Source of the DNA: Skeletonema tropicum
Taxonomy: Eukaryota > Bacillariophyta > Thalassiosirophyceae > Thalassiosirales > Thalassiosiraceae
Reading direction: 5' to 3'
DNA: 64,000 nt
Assembly: GCA_037178625.1 (NCBI GenBank)
Contig: CM074134.1
Span: forward strand, 62,001-126,000
This document shows positions 61,897 through 64,000 of this stretch, in pieces (positions within the stretch are counted from its first letter, which is position 1; the number at the start of each line of letters is the position of its first letter). The translations under genes and the position numbers were made by a program. Below the pieces are notes generated by a model, which saw only the letters and a list, made by a program, of their open reading frames with translations, was not told the origin of the DNA and searched no databases.

Positions 61897-64000
61897 ATAT
61901 AACAGAAATTTTAAAGTACGTCTGATTAGCCCTCTAGGGGCGAAATTATGACTAACCAACATGCGTGCTGTGTCGGTAGCATTGATAGTGCTCATATACT
62001 GCCTCCACAACTGTTTCTCAGATCGCACTCCAAGCCAGAAGACCTAAATAGTCTCCTGGCCAGGATTAGTTCAACCATATGGTTGTTTACGTCGTCGATT
62101 TCTCGAGTTCATTGAGGACTGCGTCTATTGTCGGCTGTCCCTCCTCACGATACAATACTACTCTATTTGCGTGTTCCTCGGCTTCATCAGCCACACGTTG
62201 TCGCTGAGGTGGCGGTAATGGTGGGCCGAATGCATTGAAATAGAACGATAATGTTCGTTGACTTTCCTTCCGCTGTTCTGCTCGCATCTCGACCGCTTGC
62301 CTGCCTATCTTGAGGTGATGCACCCACAATCGCCTAGTAGCCAAATCCATATTGCTTATTTCGTCAATACTGTGATTTGCCCTCCGTTGGTGAAAGCCTG
62401 GCGGCATCTCCTCTCGATGTTGACTGTACCATACCAATTGCTCTGCTAAATGTGCACTCTCTATTTGCTTGTCAAATGACTGAGTTCCATGAGCTAGTCT
62501 GTTTCGCTCATGCCACTGCGGTAATGCAACTTCATACCAGATCAATTTTTGGAGTTGATAAAACTGCTGGTGGGCGTCCCCATGATGAGTACTCTCCAAT
62601 GCTTGATACCATTCTTTTACCAGATATCCTCTGAAGAAGTCATCCCACCCGAGGTCACGTTGTGCTTCCAGTGCTTCCTGGATCCTCGGGTATTCTGATG
62701 TGGTTCGAATCTCGCCCCCGTTTGCATATTGTTCTACCAAGTTTGCCACTCTGAGTAGTATTTTTCGTGATATTTTCCGGAGTCCTTTCTTCCGGAGTGC
62801 TGCTATAATTGCAGCACGTTTCGCAGCCATATCCGGGTGGGAACATTGAAACACGTGTGCTATTGTTTCGTCGTCACACTGCCGACAGTTCGGACACTGC
62901 GATACTTGTGTTTCATGTTGCTTCACGTGATTCACTGGGAGGAGGCCATGCATTAGTTTGCAGGTAAATCGCTGCTGGCTAAGGGTACTTTTCCGTCTCA
63001 CTTCCCCTATCGTCATCCAATACACATTGTCATATTGCTCGTCTGTCCATCCGTGTCTTCGCTTGATATATTTCCGGAGGATTGGTTCCCGACGCGCTTT
63101 GTTGACGTGGCTTCGCATCCCAGCTGTGATCCACTTATTCCCTATTCGTAAAACTGCTTTTGATCCCTCATACGGCATCTGTAATATTTCTTGCTCAGGT
63201 GGTAGTTGGATGGGATTCTCAATGGCTGCTGCCGTTGTTTCTCCCGCTAATTCGTCGCACGCAATGTTGATCAAAGCGTTGTCATCCAATCCATCCAAGT
63301 CTTTCTCTTTTCCCAATGCACTTTCCGTGGTTTCTAATGAATCGCAGTCACTTTCGTCCGGTTCCGTCTTCTTTTTGGCCGTATCTTGGTGTCCGCGGAC
63401 GTGCTGACTAATTACTCCAAATGGTAACTTCTGCCGTAGATGCTGTATTGCCATCAGAAGATCTCCTTCAGGTTGTATTGTGTCCCGTCCTGTCTTCATT
63501 GGCCGATTACTCGTAAAAGCACCTGACTCATTATCAAACCATTGAGTAATATCGTCGTCTGGCCCCAATTCTATGCCAAGATATTGTATGTGATACAGCG
63601 CTCGATACAACCCTTCCAATTCCGCTCGGTACGAGTTTACTGAGCTGACGTTTGTCATCAAAAAACATGCCTTGACATACTCGTTTTGATTAGTTGGGAT
63701 AATCCATGCTGCCGCTGCCACATTGTGCACTCGAAGGACAGAACCATCACTACCTGTCTTCTTTGGCTTCATTTCCGTGCCTGGTAGGTGTGTATTTTCG
63801 GTCACGTATCCCGGAGGCTTAGCTTCCTGCTGTTGTTGTTGTGCCATCTGATACGGACGGCGAGTCCATACACCCTCATCTACCTCTGTCATTTTCATCG
63901 GATAACACTCTAGCGGTATAGCGTTGACGTCACATTCATATTTGTAGAACCCACTTTGCACTGGTTGTTCTGTTAGCTTCTGAATAAAGCTTTCACCATT
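61897..64000 (-). mobile_element. LINE (non-LTR retrotransposon), 3' half; continues past the window
   Basis: In element sense the coding frame enters from the right edge and stops at 62087; about 190 bp of 3' untranslated sequence follows to the junction with 5S spacer at 61896. Its 3' end (GACGTACTTTAAAATTTCTG) is the tail also seen at 13558, 20638 and 52602. The 5' half, including RT, would lie outside the window. Confidence 0.75.
62087..64000 (-). CDS. LINE ORF2 C-terminal part: RNase H and zinc knuckle (partial)
   Basis: Open from the window edge (no start here) to the stop at 62087. RNase H residues: SDGSVLRVHN (first Asp), SYRAELEGLYRAL (Glu), QWFDNESG (Asp), INIACDELAGE (last Asp). 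An insertion rich in Asp/Glu/Lys lies before the last motif. Downstream, CKLMHGLLPVNHVKQHE and CPNCRQCDDETIAHVFQCSH form the Cys/His knuckle found after RNase H in LINE proteins of diatoms. A long helical C-terminus follows (WDDFFRGYLVKEWYQALE). The RNase H would digest RNA of the RNA:DNA hybrid during target-primed reverse transcription. Confidence 0.8.
   Translation of the reverse strand, partial: NGESFIQKLTEQPVQSGFYKYECDVNAIPLECYPMKMTEVDEGVWTRRPYQMAQQQQQEAKPPGYVTENTHLPGTEMKPKKTGSDGSVLRVHNVAAAAWIIPTNQNEYVKACFLMTNVSSVNSYRAELEGLYRALYHIQYLGIELGPDDDITQWFDNESGAFTSNRPMKTGRDTIQPEGDLLMAIQHLRQKLPFGVISQHVRGHQDTAKKKTEPDESDCDSLETTESALGKEKDLDGLDDNALINIACDELAGETTAAAIENPIQLPPEQEILQMPYEGSKAVLRIGNKWITAGMRSHVNKARREPILRKYIKRRHGWTDEQYDNVYWMTIGEVRRKSTLSQQRFTCKLMHGLLPVNHVKQHETQVSQCPNCRQCDDETIAHVFQCSHPDMAAKRAAIIAALRKKGLRKISRKILLRVANLVEQYANGGEIRTTSEYPRIQEALEAQRDLGWDDFFRGYLVKEWYQALESTHHGDAHQQFYQLQKLIWYEVALPQWHERNRLAHGTQSFDKQIESAHLAEQLVWYSQHREEMPPGFHQRRANHSIDEISNMDLATRRLWVHHLKIGRQAVEMRAEQRKESQRTLSFYFNAFGPPLPPPQRQRVADEAEEHANRVVLYREEGQPTIDAVLNELEKSTT

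Overview
The window reads as nuclear DNA of a diatom, most like the centric (thalassiosiroid) lineages. The support is family-level: a MYND-finger protein with an N-terminal CDHG-type motif, a Cys/His protein built of GCTN...GGVC..HGA repeats, 7-TM receptors, a phytanoyl-CoA-dioxygenase-like protein carrying GGV..DG.I..IP beta-propeller motifs, GT-AG introns, and several classes of eukaryotic transposon. Few host genes are intact. Most of the sequence is repeats and mobile elements that have broken host genes. A 500-base assembly gap lies at 14284-14783.

1-11.8 kb: a tandem segmental duplication. The unit is sulfatase / unknown basic protein X / protein kinase (reverse strand). Copy 1 is 1-4863, copy 2 is 5832-10420, and a third partial copy runs to about 11825. 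All sulfatase and kinase copies are truncated or frameshifted. Only gene X is open in both full copies. 11.8-14.1 kb: Ty1/copia and Ty3/gypsy fragments and a short LINE-type tail.

15.9-24.1 kb: a reverse-strand array of 5S rRNA genes with an 871-bp period. One 5S gene is split by a 4289-bp LTR element (17540-21828) with two 498-bp LTRs and a 5-bp target duplication. Its internal region has a long unrecognised ORF and no visible reverse transcriptase or integrase. 24.7-27.2 kb: an intact class-C-like 7-TM receptor with a TPR-like tail. 29.6-30.7 kb: the Cys/His-repeat protein.

30.8-38.2 kb: the dioxygenase/propeller gene (reverse strand), split by a Penelope-like element. The element has a full unit (ORF1 plus RT, 31035-34887) preceded by a truncated tandem copy (34888-36148), the usual Penelope layout, and no GIY-YIG endonuclease is visible.

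40.2-49.0 kb: a MYND-finger gene split by a 7.9-kb Helitron-type element (about 40699-48594) encoding a SAP-like protein, an HUH Rep and a PIF1-type helicase. A repeated imperfect palindrome lies at most ORF boundaries. 49.1-57.6 kb: a MITE, a GA microsatellite, a second 7-TM gene with one intron and one frameshift, LINE fragments, a 1.5-kb TIR element with a diverged relative, and an array of five hairpins with compensatory changes. 57.7-64 kb: a diverged repeat pair around a small ORF, a second 5S cluster on the plus strand, and the 3' half of a LINE (RNase H plus zinc knuckle) whose 3' end lies 43 bp past a 5S gene and which runs off the window.

The best candidates for something undescribed are the RT-less LTR element inside a 5S gene, the Helitron with palindrome-separated ORFs, and the covarying hairpin array.
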